Notes under the pieces: model-generated
The model's input: the letters and a program-made list of their open reading frames with translations, nothing else
Told to the model about the DNA's origin: nothing
Database searches by the model: none
Position numbers and translations under genes: made by a program
NCBI GenBank assembly: GCA_023846275.1
Contig: JAIUJO010000084.1
Span: forward strand, 1,473,487-1,537,486
Length of the DNA stretch: 64,000 bases
From: Vanilla planifolia
Lineage: Eukaryota > Streptophyta > Magnoliopsida > Asparagales > Orchidaceae
Direction of reading: 5' to 3'
Shown: positions 34,605 to 48,009 of the stretch, in pieces
Layout of the letters: every line of letters begins with the position of its first letter
Numbering within the stretch: the first letter of the stretch is position 1

Positions 34605-36041
34605 TATGCAAAAGAAAAAAAATTGTATCTCTATGATTGCCCACTAAAAAAATGACTTATTTAGGAAACTTTCTAGATTGTTGCCTTAAATTCATATATA
34701 AGAATTATTTGGACTAAATTTTAGATCTTATAGAGTTAAATTGTTTATTAGTTATAAAAAATAAATAATAATAATTTAAAATATAATTTAATGCGTTAAG
34801 TAACAATCATTTTTTTATTAATATTAGTTGATAGATTAAAAAAAAGAGATAAAGCTAACTAATATAAGTATACAAAAAGAGAGAGACAGTCATGGACGAA
34901 TAAAGAAGAGGTAAGAGAGAGATGATTGAATGATGGAAAGAGAAAAAAATTGAATGGAGAGAAGATAGAGGAGCAAGAGTGACTAAATAAATAATTGAAT
35001 AGGAAAAATTTGAAAAAAAAGAAATAGATAGTAGAGAGAGTGAGATGAGGACTAAGAGATAGAGGACAAGAAAAATAGGAGAATGACATTCAAGGAAATT
35101 GAAAGAGAATAAGTTCTATTGAGAAAATAAGAAAGAAGTGAGAGAAATAGTTAAATAAAAGTTAATCTCAATATCATATAACAGTTATTAATATTAACAT
35201 ATCAAACATATATAATATTAAATATTATTAAAACACAATATAAAATTGAAGGTTTCTTAGATTTTATTATACTATAAAAGTTTAAAGTATATGTTGACTA
35301 TTAATATTATATATGTTTATTAATATGTATAATTTGAAAAGCTAGTTAACAAATAAGTAATATCATTATTTTAATATATTATCTTCATATGACATAACAT
35401 AAACAATCAACATCAATAATATTTCATATTCATGATATACATTTACTTTGTTTATTTTGTGTAACATATTATTATGTCAAAAATATTTATACACAATATG
35501 TACATAATATTATAAATAGTATTTATTATACTTTATTATAGGTAATACAAGTTTTATTGCGATTTACTAAATTATGTTAAAATTTTTATTGTGTTATATC
35601 AAATAAGTGCTATACTTATTACTACATAAAATGATAATGATTTTATCAAGTTAATATTAATGAAGAATAACTAAAATAATAATTATAAATTACCAATCCT
35701 AATTATTTAATTTAACAATCACAAAAGTATGATTTTCTAGCTTTGGTATTCACTAGTGACTACATCAACATAAGGTTATGTTAATTGTACATTATTATAA
35801 TTCATATATGTTATGTTTCCTTATAATAAGTTGCAATAAAGGTATTATTTTATTATATTTTATGAAGTGTTATATTTAATACTATATGAAATTGATAACA
35901 ATGTTATAAAGTTCATATTGATAACAAATAAAAGAAATGAAATTTATAAAATGTTATTCATAATTATGTTCTTTATAAGTATTAATAAATTATTAAAATT
36001 AACTATCATTCTTGGAAAAATAAATTGTATGAAAACATATG

Positions 36042-36098
36042 TGCAACACAACGAGTTTTCAAGTGGACTCCCCTCCTGACACTGCTATTGCCCAAGCA
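36042..36098 (-). pseudogene. 5S rRNA relic 2, 3' half
   Basis: TGCAACACAACGAGTTTTCA then CACTGCTATTGCCCAAGCA is the reverse complement of the plant 5S 3' half (TGCTTGGGCGAGAGTAGTAC to GTGTTGCA). The 5' half is not recognisable. The plus-strand frame 36039-36251 is spurious. Confidence 0.8.
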
Positions 36099-37308
36099 TT
36101 TTTTGGATGCACATTGACAAAAATGTTTAAAAAACATATTTGTGTGAACCCAAAAATAATGAACTATTCAAGACTTTTTATAATTTATCATGAAGAAAAT
36201 TTTTTAAAAAATTATATTTATTATAAATATAATAAAGATATTGAACAATAATAATTTAATTATATTGAATAAATAAGCAATTGTTTATTTTATTATCTCC
36301 TTAAAAATAATCACTTGTACAAAAGAATTATTTCACAAAATTTTAGTGCTTATAAATAAAAAATTTAAATTATTTATTAATGTGAAAATTATAAATTTTT
36401 TTTTTATTATTTATAGAATATATTATCATTTGTGACATGAGAAATTTCTTATATAATGTTAATTGATGGAGTTAAATAAAAAAGTAGTGGTGATAATGAT
36501 AAGTATAATTAAAGATAGAAAGAGTCATAGATAGATATAAGAGGAATAGAGGGAAAAATATTAAAAGAGAGAAGACAGAGATGTTTGTATGAAGAGAAAG
36601 AATAAAAGTGAGAAAAAAAGAGAAGATAAAGGAGATAAAGAGAAATAAAATGAAAGAAAGAAAAAATAAAGAGATAGAGGAGATAGAGTGATGAAAAAAG
36701 TGAAAGACAAAGAGAGACAAATAAGGGAATGATGATAGAAGAAAAAACAAAGTTTGGGAAAAAGAAAGCTATTAAGATCAAGAGAAGTAGGAAAATTCAT
36801 TAAGTAAAAGTTATATCTAAAAAATTTAAGTTATCATATTTTTAAAAATTAACATAAAAAATATTATATATCTATATAATAAATTAAAATATAAATTAAA
36901 TAATAAATGATGGCATAAGTCTAAGATTTTATCTCCATGTGACATAATATTTATAATAAATATAAATAATATTTTATATTACTAATATAAGTTAACGTTG
37001 TTTGTCCAATTTATTAAATTATCATTGTCCTAAAAAGTTTTGTAAACAACATTTCTACATTATTATAAATATATAAGTTATGGTACAGAAAAATAAATTA
37101 TATTATATTTATTAATTTATTATATCATATTAAATGATGTTTTTAATATTATATAAAAATGATGTTGATATTTAAAGTTAATGTTAATCAATAATAACAA
37201 GAATGGAAATTATAAATTATTATTATAATTATATTTTTTATGAATAAGAACATATTATTAAAATCAACTTCTTTCATTAAATAAACCAAAACTATGACAA
37301 AAATTTGT

Positions 37309-37423
37309 CTAACAAGAGTATTTCACAAAAGGTCACTCATCTTTGAACTACTTTGGCCAAAGCTTGCTTAACTTTATTATCCCAAAGCGATCCTTTTGCT
37401 ATAATACTAGGGTTGTTATGCAT
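37309..37423 (-). pseudogene. 5S rRNA relic 3
   Basis: This is near full length. GGTCACTCATCTTTGAACTA and GCCAAAGCTTGCTTAACTTT correspond to the reverse complements of the GGGATGGGTGACC region and the AGTTAAGCGTGCTTGG internal promoter region. AGCGATCC and ATAATACTAGGGTTGT cover the 5' part. Confidence 0.85.
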
Positions 37424-38587
37424 CCATGAATGAGTAAGAAAATCAAACTTATGCCACTATTATCTAAAAAGTAATGAAGTGATCAAAACATTATCTTGGA
37501 TATGCACTTGAAAAAGTTATGTTAATTTTATTATTTATGACAAATTATTAAAATATTAATATTTTTATTATATTTGGATAATAATACATTATTTTTTTTA
37601 TTATTTATTTAAAGTAAATTTTCATTCATTAAAATTATAATAAAATTAAAAATATTGTTAATAATAAATAAAAAAGTATTTATTATTTTAAATATATATA
37701 TTATAATAAATAACATAAAATGATTCCTTAATTAATCTTAATTAATGGAGCAACAAAGGATAGTGGTGATAGAGATAATCATTCTATAAAAAAGCAACTC
37801 ACTGATAAATAAGAAAGAAATAAATATTAAAATTATAATAGAAAGAGAGAAGAGAGATGATTTGTTGATGTGAAAGCAAAAAAGTGAGAAGAGAGAAAAA
37901 AGGAGATAAAAGGTGTAAATGATAATACCAAAGATGGAGAAATGATAAAATAGAGAGAAATAGAAGAAAGAGAGGGTGAATGATAGGCAAAGAGATGGAT
38001 AAAGAAAGATAAATAGGAGAATGATAGTGATAGATAAAAATTAACACAATGTGTGAGTTATGGAGGTAAAGCAAAAAAATAAAACAATTGAATAAAAGTT
38101 ATATCTCATTAATTTAATTAATAAGATTTATTAATATTAACTTACAACACATATAATTTTAAATTTTATTTAAATATAATAAAAATTCAAAGTCTTTGTA
38201 GTGTTTAAGTATATTACAAATGTTTAAAATATATGTTAATTTTAAATTTAATATTATTTATTAATAATTAGGAATTATATCATTAACAAAATAATAGTTA
38301 ATGTCATTAATCTTTGATATCATCTTCGTATGACATAATCTTTATAGTAATTATAAATAATATTTCTTGTTTATGATATTATTTTTTGTAGTTTAAGTTA
38401 AAAAATATATTATTATTGGTATATTAAGAATCACTTATGCATAAAATATATACTATTATAAATGTATAGTAATTCTACTTTATTATAGTTGATATAGAAT
38501 ATTATTCCTAATTTTGATATTTATAAATATAACCATATCACAAAACTCAAATGCCATTCATTAGAGTAACAATTGCTATAAAAAAAT

Positions 38588-38702
38588 ATGGCCTACTTGA
38601 CGAGTTCTCAACAGATAACCTACAAAACACTAAACTAACCCAACCATACTTAATTTTGAATTTCTAACGAGATTCAGTGCTACGATGGTGGTGTGGTCAA
38701 AA
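38588..38702 (-). pseudogene. 5S rRNA relic 4
   Basis: TTGACGAGTTCTCAACAGAT, AACCATACTTAATTTTGAAT and CTAACGAGATTCAGTGCTAC follow the 5S order on the minus strand, ending in GGTGGTGTGGTCA at the 5' end. It is strongly mutated. Confidence 0.8.
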
Positions 38703-39655
38703 TGCATGCAAAAATTGAACAATCATACTTGTGTGAATAATATATATGTCAAAATATATCATAATTTTAATACTATAGTTATATTGAATTCGTGGGAAAA
38801 TATGTATATGATTATTTTCCTTAAAGTTAACATTCAAAAATAGAATTATTTTTACTAAATTATCGTACTTGAAAATAGAAATTGAAATTATTTTTTAATT
38901 ATAAATAGAAAAATACATATTTATTATTTAAAATACATAATAAAATTTGAAACATGAGTGATTTATTAACTAATATTAAATGATACAATTAAAAAAAAGT
39001 AATAATGGTTATTGAGGTATACTTTCAGAGGGAGAGAGTCATGGACATATTAGAGAGGGTTAACGAGGATCATATTAATAGAGAGAAGAAAAAGATAATT
39101 AAATGAAGTGAATTAGAAAACCAAGAAGAGTGAGAAGACAAAATAGATAGAGAGATAAATAAGAAAGTAAAAGATAGAGAGATATGAAAAAAATAGAGAG
39201 ATAAAGAAGGGATGGGGTGAGGGTAAGACAAAGAGTGATAGAATGTAGAGACAAATAAGAGGGTTTTATTGCAAGGGAAAAAATTTATGGAATGTGAAAA
39301 CTTTTGAGATAAAGAGAAAGAAGTGAAAGATATAACAAAAAGAAAGTTATATATCATAAAACTTTAACATCTACTATTTATTATTATTAACATGTTAAAC
39401 ACATGTAATACAAAATATTATTACAATATGACAATTATTTTGTAGTATTTTAATATATTACAAAAATTAAAAATATATGTTGACTATTAATATAATATTC
39501 TAATAATACACACTATTTAAAATGTTACTATTAGTAAGTAATAACTAATATTGAAATTATAAAATGAAATTAAAAGTTATCCTTCTCTATTAATTTTAAA
39601 GTTCTATGAAAATAAATTATCATTCATTAGTAAAATAAATATTATCAAAAAATAT

Positions 39656-39768
39656 GTACAACATAAGGACTTTTAAAGAGGTTACCCTTCCCAATAGTAC
39701 TCTAGTCAAAGCTTGTTTTACTTTGTAGTTCTAAAGAGATCCTAACAAAAAATGCTAGTGTGGTCACA
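39656..39768 (-). pseudogene. 5S rRNA relic 5
   Basis: GTACAACATAAGGACTTTTA, AGAGGTTACCCTTCCCAATA, GTACTCTAGTCAAAGCTTGT and TAGTTCTAAAGAGATCC give a full-length 5S on the minus strand, with the 5' end TGCTAGTGTGGTCA. It is the last minus-strand copy before the first polarity switch. Confidence 0.88.
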
Positions 39769-40670
39769 TATGAATACAAAAGTTAGAAAATTATAATTGT
39801 ATGATTATTATTTTTAAAAAAATGAATTATTCAAAAAGTTTTCAAAATTATCATGGATATTAAATTTTAAAAATTATGATAATTTTACTATATATGTTTT
39901 AATGTATTTCATAAAGATAAGTGTTTAAAATAAGGGGGAGTCATGGATAGATAAGACAGATTTAGAGATAAACAGAAAAAGAGAGAATGGAGAGAGAAGA
40001 AAAAAGTTATACAATGTGTATGTAACAATATGAAAGTGATAGAATGGATAAATTAGAGAGAAATAGAGGAAAAACTGGGTGAGGGGAAGGCAAAGAGATA
40101 GAAAAGGGGAGACAAATAATAGAATTATATCAAGAGAGAAGAGAAAGTGAAAGATTATTTTAGTTATTAAGATAAAGAGAAAATAGCAAAAATAATTAAA
40201 TAAAAATTATATACCACTAATTTAAATTTTAGTATTTATTAAAATTAATTTTTGAAACATCCAAAAGTTTTAAAATTATTTTAATATAAAAATATTATAT
40301 GTTTCATAGTATTTTAATACATACAACTTAAAAGTTTAACTAAATAATAAGTAAAATCATTACTCTTCGTTATTGTTTTTATATCATTATAATTTAGCAT
40401 CTAGTATTTATTAGTATTAACATGTTAGTCTCATATAATATTAAATATTATTAAAATAAAACAAAAATTTAAGTTCTATTTAGTTTACCATTAAAAAAAA
40501 TTTCTTATTAATTTAATATAATCAAAGTATTAAAATAAAAATTGTTTATGATATATAAATTAAAATTTAAGTTTTTTATGAAAGTAGGTATTCATGATAA
40601 TTTAAAAAATTGGATGAATAGTTTATTTTTTTTGGAAAAATAATAAACAAGTATGATCCTCTAGCTCTTG

Positions 40671-40793
40671 CATGCAATGCTACCACACTTGAATTATACA
40701 ATTGAATCTCATTAAAACTCAAAAGTTATTCATGATTCGATAAGAGTAATATTTGGATGAGTGACCCATTAAGAGCTCTTCAAGGTTCACATA
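40671..40793 (+). pseudogene. 5S rRNA relic 6
   Basis: ATGCAATGCTACCACACTTG, AATCTCATTAAAACTCAAAA, GTTATTCATGATTCGATAAG and AGTAATATTTGGATGAGTGA cover the gene from 5' to 3', ending TCTTCAAGGTTCACAT (normal GTCCTCGTGTTGCAT). Confidence 0.86.
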
Positions 40794-42039
40794 TTTTTCG
40801 TTACATTAGTTTTTATGTTCAATGGAAGTTGAATTAAGTAAAACACAAGTGTTCACAAATAAAAAAATTATAAATATTCTTTTAGTATTTCAATTTTAGT
40901 TATTATTCATTATTAATAAATTTAAAAGATTATTATCATTTTAACATAGCATTAAATCCAACACTTCAATAGATAAAATATTATAATAGCCACAATATTT
41001 TTTTATTATTAATAAGAAAACTTTTATTCACTATAATGAGTAGACCTTAATAAATATTTATAGTAGTATATAGATGCTATGTATAAAATATTTTTAATAT
41101 ATAAATAATATATTATATGAAAAAACTATGTAAAAGTATATAATTAATATGAAATATTACATTTATTGATTATCTATATTTGATTTTGTTATATTTTATT
41201 TAATTAACATTTTAAATAATACATATTTATAAAAGAGATTAAATTAATATTCAACAGATATTTAATTTATTGTATTCTAAAAATATTTAATTATATATAT
41301 ATATATAATATGTTAATATTAACAAATACTATTAGTTAAAGTATTAAGATATAATTTTTTTAATGATTTCTCTCACTTATTTCTTTTAATCTTAGTTGCT
41401 CTAATGTTCTTTAAGTTTCTTTTCTCTTCTATATCATTAGTTATTTATCTAACTCTTCAATTTCACAATGTTCCCATCACCCTCTCTCATTACCTCTCTC
41501 TATTTTCGCATCTCCCTCTCTTTTAGTTAATTGTTTGTTCTCTCTATCTTACTTGTCTAATCTTTCTTCTATATTTCTCTTTCCCACCATTCAATCATCT
41601 CTCTTATTTCTCCCTTTAATATTTTTCTCTTTATCACTCTCTACTACATCCAATACTCGTCTCTTCTAATATATATATAATTTAATCATCTGTTATCTTT
41701 CTTTGTAGCTTCATCAATTAATATTAATAAAGAAATTTCTTGTTATACAATTTCATATATATTTTTATATTAATTAAAATTAACAAATAATTAAATTTAT
41801 TAAGAAAAAATATTTTAGTTGAAACAATTACTTTTTTTTTAATTTTTATATTAAAGAAAAAAATAATTTAAATTATTTATTATTAATTAGATATTAAAGA
41901 ATTAATATAAGAATATAATATAAAAAATCAAAATAAAATTTTCTTTTGAGATAAATATTCATAAAAATTTAGAAAATGCCTTATTACGATAATTATTTTT
42001 GTCATAATAATAAAATAAAATGATCTTCTTGTCATTTTA

Positions 42040-42120
42040 TGCATAATAACAAATGTTAAGCATGCTTTGGTAGGAAAATTATTAGGATGGGTAACAAGTT
42101 GTGAAGTCATATTACACATA
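42040..42120 (+). pseudogene. 5S rRNA relic 7, 5' third missing
   Basis: AAATGTTAAGCATGCTTTGG at 42050 is a well-kept internal promoter box A region (normal AGTTAAGCGTGCTTGGG). It is followed by TATTAGGATGGGTAACAAGT and GAAGTCATATTACACA. Confidence 0.85.
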
Positions 42121-43096
42121 TGCTTTCACTGCATTGGTTTTTATAATTAACCAAAGCTAATTTTAATAATATATTAATATTCAAAAGTAACATAATTATT
42201 AATGACATCATAGAATTTCTTCTTTTGGCTTTACTTAATAATATTAACTTAACAACATAATTATTTTTTTCATATACTATTAAATAAAGTACTTCAAATG
42301 ATATAAATAAATTATAACTATGTTATAATTTATCTTTTTGATAGTACAACTTACATCAACAACAATAATGTATAATTAACATATTTATAATAATAAAAAA
42401 AGTTCTTTAATATAATAAAAACTATTGTATAACATAAAATATGTCAAAACATTTAATGAATGTTAAATATCACTTATATTAAGTATTTAAATTATGTCAT
42501 AAGAAGAATATATCATAAAATAATGATATTAACTATTATTTAAATATTTTTAAAATATTAATTTTAAATTGTTATATGTTTTTTTATCTATAATTCTCTT
42601 TATTTTCTATCTTTCCTCTTCCCTCCACTCAGTCACCTCTTCTTTCTCTTTTTATGATTACTTGTTCTCTCTCTTACATACTCATGACTCTTTATCTTCC
42701 AATATAATTATCTCAATCTCTATTATTTTCTTTTTTGGCTCAACTAATAAATAAAAATTAAGAAATCACTCAAGTTATCAATCTAATATATTTTTTAAAT
42801 AACAAATATATATTTATTATTTATAATTAATAAATAATTTAATTGTTCTTATTTATTAGAATTATAATTTTTTCGAAATACTTTTTGTGGAGGAATATTT
42901 ACGTTAAGGGAAATATTACTTAATAATAACATATTAATTCAATATAATTTAAGTGTTAATATTAAAATATATTGTAACATGTATAATAAAAGGAAAATTA
43001 TTTTTCAAAGAATATATTCATGATAATTTAAAAAATTCCTAAAATAGTTCATTATTTTGGTTATAATAATGAGGCAAGTATGATGTTTTGGTTTGT

Positions 43097-43225
43097 ATGC
43101 ATGTCTAGCCACACTAGCGATACGCCATACGATGTTGTTAGAACTCAAAAGTTAAGCATGCTATGGCGAGAGTATTATTGGGATTATTGGGATTGATGAC
43201 CACTTGAGAAGTTCACATGTAGGAT
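43097..43225 (+). pseudogene. 5S rRNA relic 8
   Basis: ATGCATGTCTAGCCACACTA opens the gene. TTAGAACTCAAAAGTTAAGC then ATGCTATGGCGAGAG is close to the functional form. GGGATTATT is duplicated within the 3' half (43179-43197), which adds about 9-10 bp. Confidence 0.9.
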
Positions 43226-43962
43226 AGTTTTTTCAAAGCATTGGTTTTTCTAGCAAATGGGCATTGCATTTAGTAATAAGTTAATATTTATAAATAATAT
43301 AATTATAAATGGTATTTTATTATATCCATTTTTTCTATTTTGTATTAATATTAGATTTATGAGAAAGTTATTATTTTTTTACAATATTAAATACAATAAA
43401 ACAAGTCATATAATAAAATAATAACTATAACATAATTTAATTTTGGGCAACATAAAGAATATCATCTATAATAAACTAGAATTAATATTGTTTATAATTG
43501 CATATACAGATTATGCATAAAGGTTTTTCAATATAATAATAAAATTTATAACATAAATAAGAAAAAGTTATTTCATGAACATGAAATATTTTTTATATTA
43601 TATCATATGATTATAATATCTTAGAATAATGTTATTATTTTTTATTTAATTAACTATTCAAAATATACATATAAAAATAATATTAAATTATTAGATAAAA
43701 TATGATTTAAATTTTTGTAATATACTATAAAATAAAAAAAGCTAACTTTTTTTTGATATATTTTAATATTAGTTAATTTCATATAAATTTAATAAGTTAA
43801 TATTAACAAATACTATAAGTTAAATTCTTGAGAATTAATTCTTATTTACTTATTTGTCACACTTTTTTCTTTTTATATTGATAGCTATGACATTCTCTGA
43901 TTTTCTTCTCTATGATACTCATTCTCTTTTTTCTCTGCCCATCTCATCTCTCTCTTCATGTT

Positions 43963-44021
43963 GCATGCATTGGTAGGAGTTGTATTGGGTTGGATGACAT
44001 CATGGGATGTCTTCATGTTGT
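43963..44021 (+). pseudogene. 5S rRNA relic 9, 3' half fused to a CT tract
   Basis: GCATGCATTGGTAGGAGTTG then TATTGGGTTGGATGACATCA and GGGATGTCTTCATGTTG is the 3' half of 5S. It is joined directly to a CT-rich tract that ends at 43962, so a deletion removed the 5' half and its upstream flank. Confidence 0.75.
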
Positions 44022-45047
44022 TATAATTATTAATAAATATAACAACATTACATTGAATAAAAAATATTTATTTTATATAATTTAATATTTCTTAACATAA
44101 CTTATATTGTTATAATTATTTTAAATCAATATATATTAATAATTATGTATAAATATGTGTATGAAAGTATTTAATTTTATAATAATATATTAAAAAACAT
44201 AATCTACCTAAATTATATTATGAATATGAAATATTATTTATAGTAATTATACTAGAAATGAGAGGAAGTCATGGAGATGATTGAATGAAGAGAAAGACAA
44301 AAAGAAAGAAGGAAGAAAGAGAAGATAGAGTAGTCAAAGATGATATATAATAAAATAAAAGGGACATAAAAAATACAAAAATAAAGATAGAGTATAGAAA
44401 AGGTGATGAGAAGACAAAAAGGTAGCAAAAGAGAGATAAATAAGAGAATGTTAATAGAAAGAAAAGGAAGTTAAAGCTACTAAGATGAGAAAGAAGTGAG
44501 CGAAGTAGTTATATAAAAGTTATATCATAATAATTTATAACATAAAATATTTATTAATTTTAACTTATTAAATGTCTAGTTTTAAATATTATTAAACACA
44601 ACTTAAGTTTTAAGTTTATTATTAGTTTAACACTTCCTCTCACTTTTGTTATACTTATGTCTTTCATAGCTAGTTTTCTTTTGGTCCATCAATTAGTATT
44701 AATTTAAAAGTAACTTGCATTACACACTTTAATTAATATTTTAAATAATAAATATATATTTTCTTATTTGCTTCCAAAAAAAATATATTTATTTTTTATT
44801 TTTTTTACGATAATATTTTGAAAATAACTCTTATGTATGAATATTTACTTTAATTGGAATAAAAATATAGATACATAATTTCTAATAATTTAATATAACT
44901 AAAATTTAATATATGAATCTATTATGACATTTATAAAAAAATTAAATCCTTTTTGAAAGTGTTTATGTATGATCATTTAAAAACTTTCTTCAATAGTTTT
45001 TTATTTTCAAACCAATAATCACATAACAGAAATTTTCTTGTTTTTTA

Positions 45048-45163
45048 ATGCAAGTCACCAAGCAAGCATTCCAGCACTAGATATCATTAGAACTAAAAGA
45101 TTAGGTATTATTAGGGTGTTTAGTATTGGGATTGGATACCTTTTGAGAAGACCTCTTACTGCA
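45048..45163 (+). pseudogene. 5S rRNA relic 10
   Basis: AATGCAAGTCACCAAGCAAG, CATTCCAGCACTAGATATCA (the GCACTA is conserved), TTAGAACTAAAAGATTAGGT and AGTATTGGGATTGGATACCT follow the 5S order. The relic ends TTGAGAAGACCTCTTACTGC. Confidence 0.86.
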
Positions 45164-45407
45164 CTAACTTCTACATAGCATTCATCTTGTTAATAAACAA
45201 CAATTGATTTTAATAAGATGTTATCTCATATAAATAAAATAATTATAATTTGTAATTTATAATTACTATGTTAGTAATTATTTATTAAAATTTACTTTAT
45301 AACATTGTTTTCATTTTCATTTAAATTTAAATTAGCAGTTCTTGGAATATAACAAAATAAAAAATTTAACGTTATTTAATATTTCAAATGTAGTTTTCTT
45401 TCTCTTG

Positions 45408-45526
45408 TATGCATCTTTGACCTCAATATTGTTATAGGAATAGAACTCATTAGAATACAAATGTTAGGCATCCTTTGATGAGAGTAGTATTGGGATGAGT
45501 AATCTCTTCAAATGTCATGTTAGATA
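45408..45526 (+). pseudogene. 5S rRNA relic 11
   Basis: This starts only about 245 bp after relic 10, so most of one spacer is deleted. CTCATTAGAATACAAATGTT, AGGCATCCTTTGATGAGAGT and AGTATTGGGATGAGTAATCT match 5S. The 5' 30 bp are weak. Confidence 0.85.
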
Positions 45527-46240
45527 TAATTTTTAAAAACACTCATTTTGTAATGAATGAAAGCATATTTTAAGAATACATTCATATTCATAAAAAACAT
45601 AATTATGAATGATATTTCATACTTTTTATATTAGTTATTATTACTAATATTAACTTAGTAGCCTCTTTATTATTTCAAAAAGTATTAAATATAACACTTC
45701 TATTGATATAATATAATAATAACTATAATATAATATAATTATATGAAACATAACATAGACTAACTATAGAAATGTAAAATTAATATATATTTAACATTAT
45801 ATGTGGCCTCTATTTATCAAAGCTTTTTAATAACAAAAACAATATATGATATAACATAAGCTACCTAAACTTATATCATTAAAAAAACCATTAAGTGAAA
45901 CTATTATTTAATACTAAATAAAAAAGCTGTCAAGTTACACATTTTAATATATATATTAAATTATATATATATACATTAACAAATATTTTTAATTTTTTTG
46001 TAACAATTATGATTTAGTGAAACTAACTCTTATGCATTAATGTTTACTTAAAAAGAAATAATAACATACATAACTTCTTATTAACTAAATAAGCTAAGGT
46101 ATTATTACTTAAATATATTAAAAATTATGTAATAAAACTAATATATTTTTTGAAATTTTTATTGATGATAATTTAGAAAATTTCTTCAATAGTTAATCAT
46201 TTTTAGGACAAAAATCACACAAGTACATTGTCCTAGAATT

Positions 46241-46362
46241 ATGTTCAATTGTGAACACACTAGCATAACGATATTGGATCATTCTAGAACTCCAAAGTTA
46301 AGACTGCTTATGTAAGAGTAGTATTAAGATGGAGGACACTTTTAGAAGTCCTTGTGTAGCAC
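46241..46362 (+). pseudogene. 5S rRNA relic 12
   Basis: CACACTAGCATAACGATATT, GGATCATTCTAGAACTCCAA, AGTTAAGACTGCTTATGTAA and GAGTAGTATTAAGATGGAGG cover the gene. AGAAGTCCTTGTGTAGCACA is the 3' end and is followed by T-runs. This is one of the best-preserved copies. Confidence 0.9.
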
Positions 46363-48009
46363 ATATTGTTTTCACAAAATTAATTTTATTAATGAGTGAG
46401 TATTGAATTTAATAGTATGTTAATATTTATAAATAACATATTTATGAATGATAATTTATATTTTTTGTTTTAATTATGTCTTATTAGAAGTAAATTTATA
46501 AGATTTTGATGAATTTCATATAGTATTAAATAATTACACTTCAATGAATATAATGAAATAATACATTTAAAATAATTTAATGTTGGGCAACATAAATTAT
46601 GTAGAATTAATATATATTTATAAAAGTATATACAAACTATGTGTAAAAGTTTTAAAATATAATAATAATGTACTACAAAAAAGCTACCTTAAATTAAGTC
46701 CTAAATATAATATATTATTTATACTTATTATCAATATTATGTTAAATGAAGATAATATCTTAAATTAATGATAATATTTATTATTCAATTAAGATTTTAA
46801 ATTACTAAATTTTTATAAAATGATATTAAATTAATAATTAGCATATACTTTAAAATTTTTTAATATACTAAAATACAACAAAACCTTAAATATTTGTTGT
46901 CTTTAATCAATTTTTAGTATTTCATGTATTTAACATGTTAATATTAATAATTATTATAAGTTACATTATTAAGATTTAATTTCCATTTAATTATTTGTCA
47001 CCCTTCTTTCACTTTATCTAAAAAACTCTAACTTTGTCTCACTTTCATCTCTCTATCGTTATTACTTTCATATCATCTCCACCACTTTTATCACCTTTCT
47101 TTGCCCTCACCCTCTCTTTGTTCTATCACTAATCATTTTCTAATATCTCTTCCTCAATCATGTGTTATTTATTCTCCTTATCACCTCCAATATCTGCCTC
47201 TTCTCATTTCTTCTCTCTCTTTATTTAATCATCAATCTCATAACATTCTTTTACCATTTTCATCTTTATCTTTCACATCTACTAATCACTCCTATCTTAT
47301 TGTATACTTATCTCCATCAATATTATATATTTTTAAGCAACATTAATTATGATTAGTTAAAAAATTTCTCATGTCACACACTTTAATATATAATTTTAAT
47401 GATACATATATCTATTAATATTTATAATTAATAAATAATTTAATATTTTTATTTATAATATCAATAATGTTATGAAAATAATTCTTATGTAAGAATATTT
47501 ACTATAAAAAAATAATAAATAAATAATTTCTTAATGATTTAGCATAATAAAAGTACTAATATTGGAATGTATTATGACATGTATGATACAATTAAAGTTA
47601 TTTATTAAAGTATATATTCATCCAAATTTAAAAAATTACTTCAATAGTTAACTTCATCGACATTGCTTATGCATTTAATATAGTAAAATAACTTCTATAA
47701 TATAATTTAATTATGAAAATATAACTTATATCAATAATAACAAAGTAGAAATAACTAATAATTATAATAATTAAAACATATTATATAAAAATGTTAAATA
47801 TAATAATATTATAATATATATGAGAGACTATTGAAAATTATATTATGAATTCTAAATACTAATTATACTTTTTAAAATATGTCATATGAATATATCATTT
47901 TAAAAATTGCTATGATTTATAACTTAATCAACTTCTTAATTTTTTAACCGTTAATAAATTATTTTTAATTAATGGCCAAGACACAATTAACTTTTGCAAT
48001 GTACTAAAA

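Larger units (their letters stand above)
34580..40500 (-). repeat. Decayed 5S rDNA array, block A (5S on minus strand)
   Basis: Units of about 1.1-1.3 kb each contain a 5S relic, an AT-rich spacer, and a GA-rich tract on the plus strand (CT on the 5S sense strand). GA tracts lie at about 34864-35150, 36470-36805, 37745-38090, 39005-39345 and 39930-40195. Many tracts begin with GAGAGAGTCATGGATAGATA or a close form. The flank left of each 5S (its 3' side) has T-runs on the 5S sense strand, as in a Pol III terminator. The flank right of it carries AATGAACTATTGAAGGA...TTATCATGAA-like DNA. Because whole units recur, not only 5S pieces, this is an old gene array rather than scattered 5S-derived SINEs. 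Confidence 0.85.

Noticed and set aside
34859-39357. Minus-strand Ser/Phe/Leu-rich frames at 34859-35089, 36472-36800, 37799-38074 and 39070-39357
   Set aside because: Each one coincides with a GA tract of a 5S spacer and recurs with the unit, so it is compositional.
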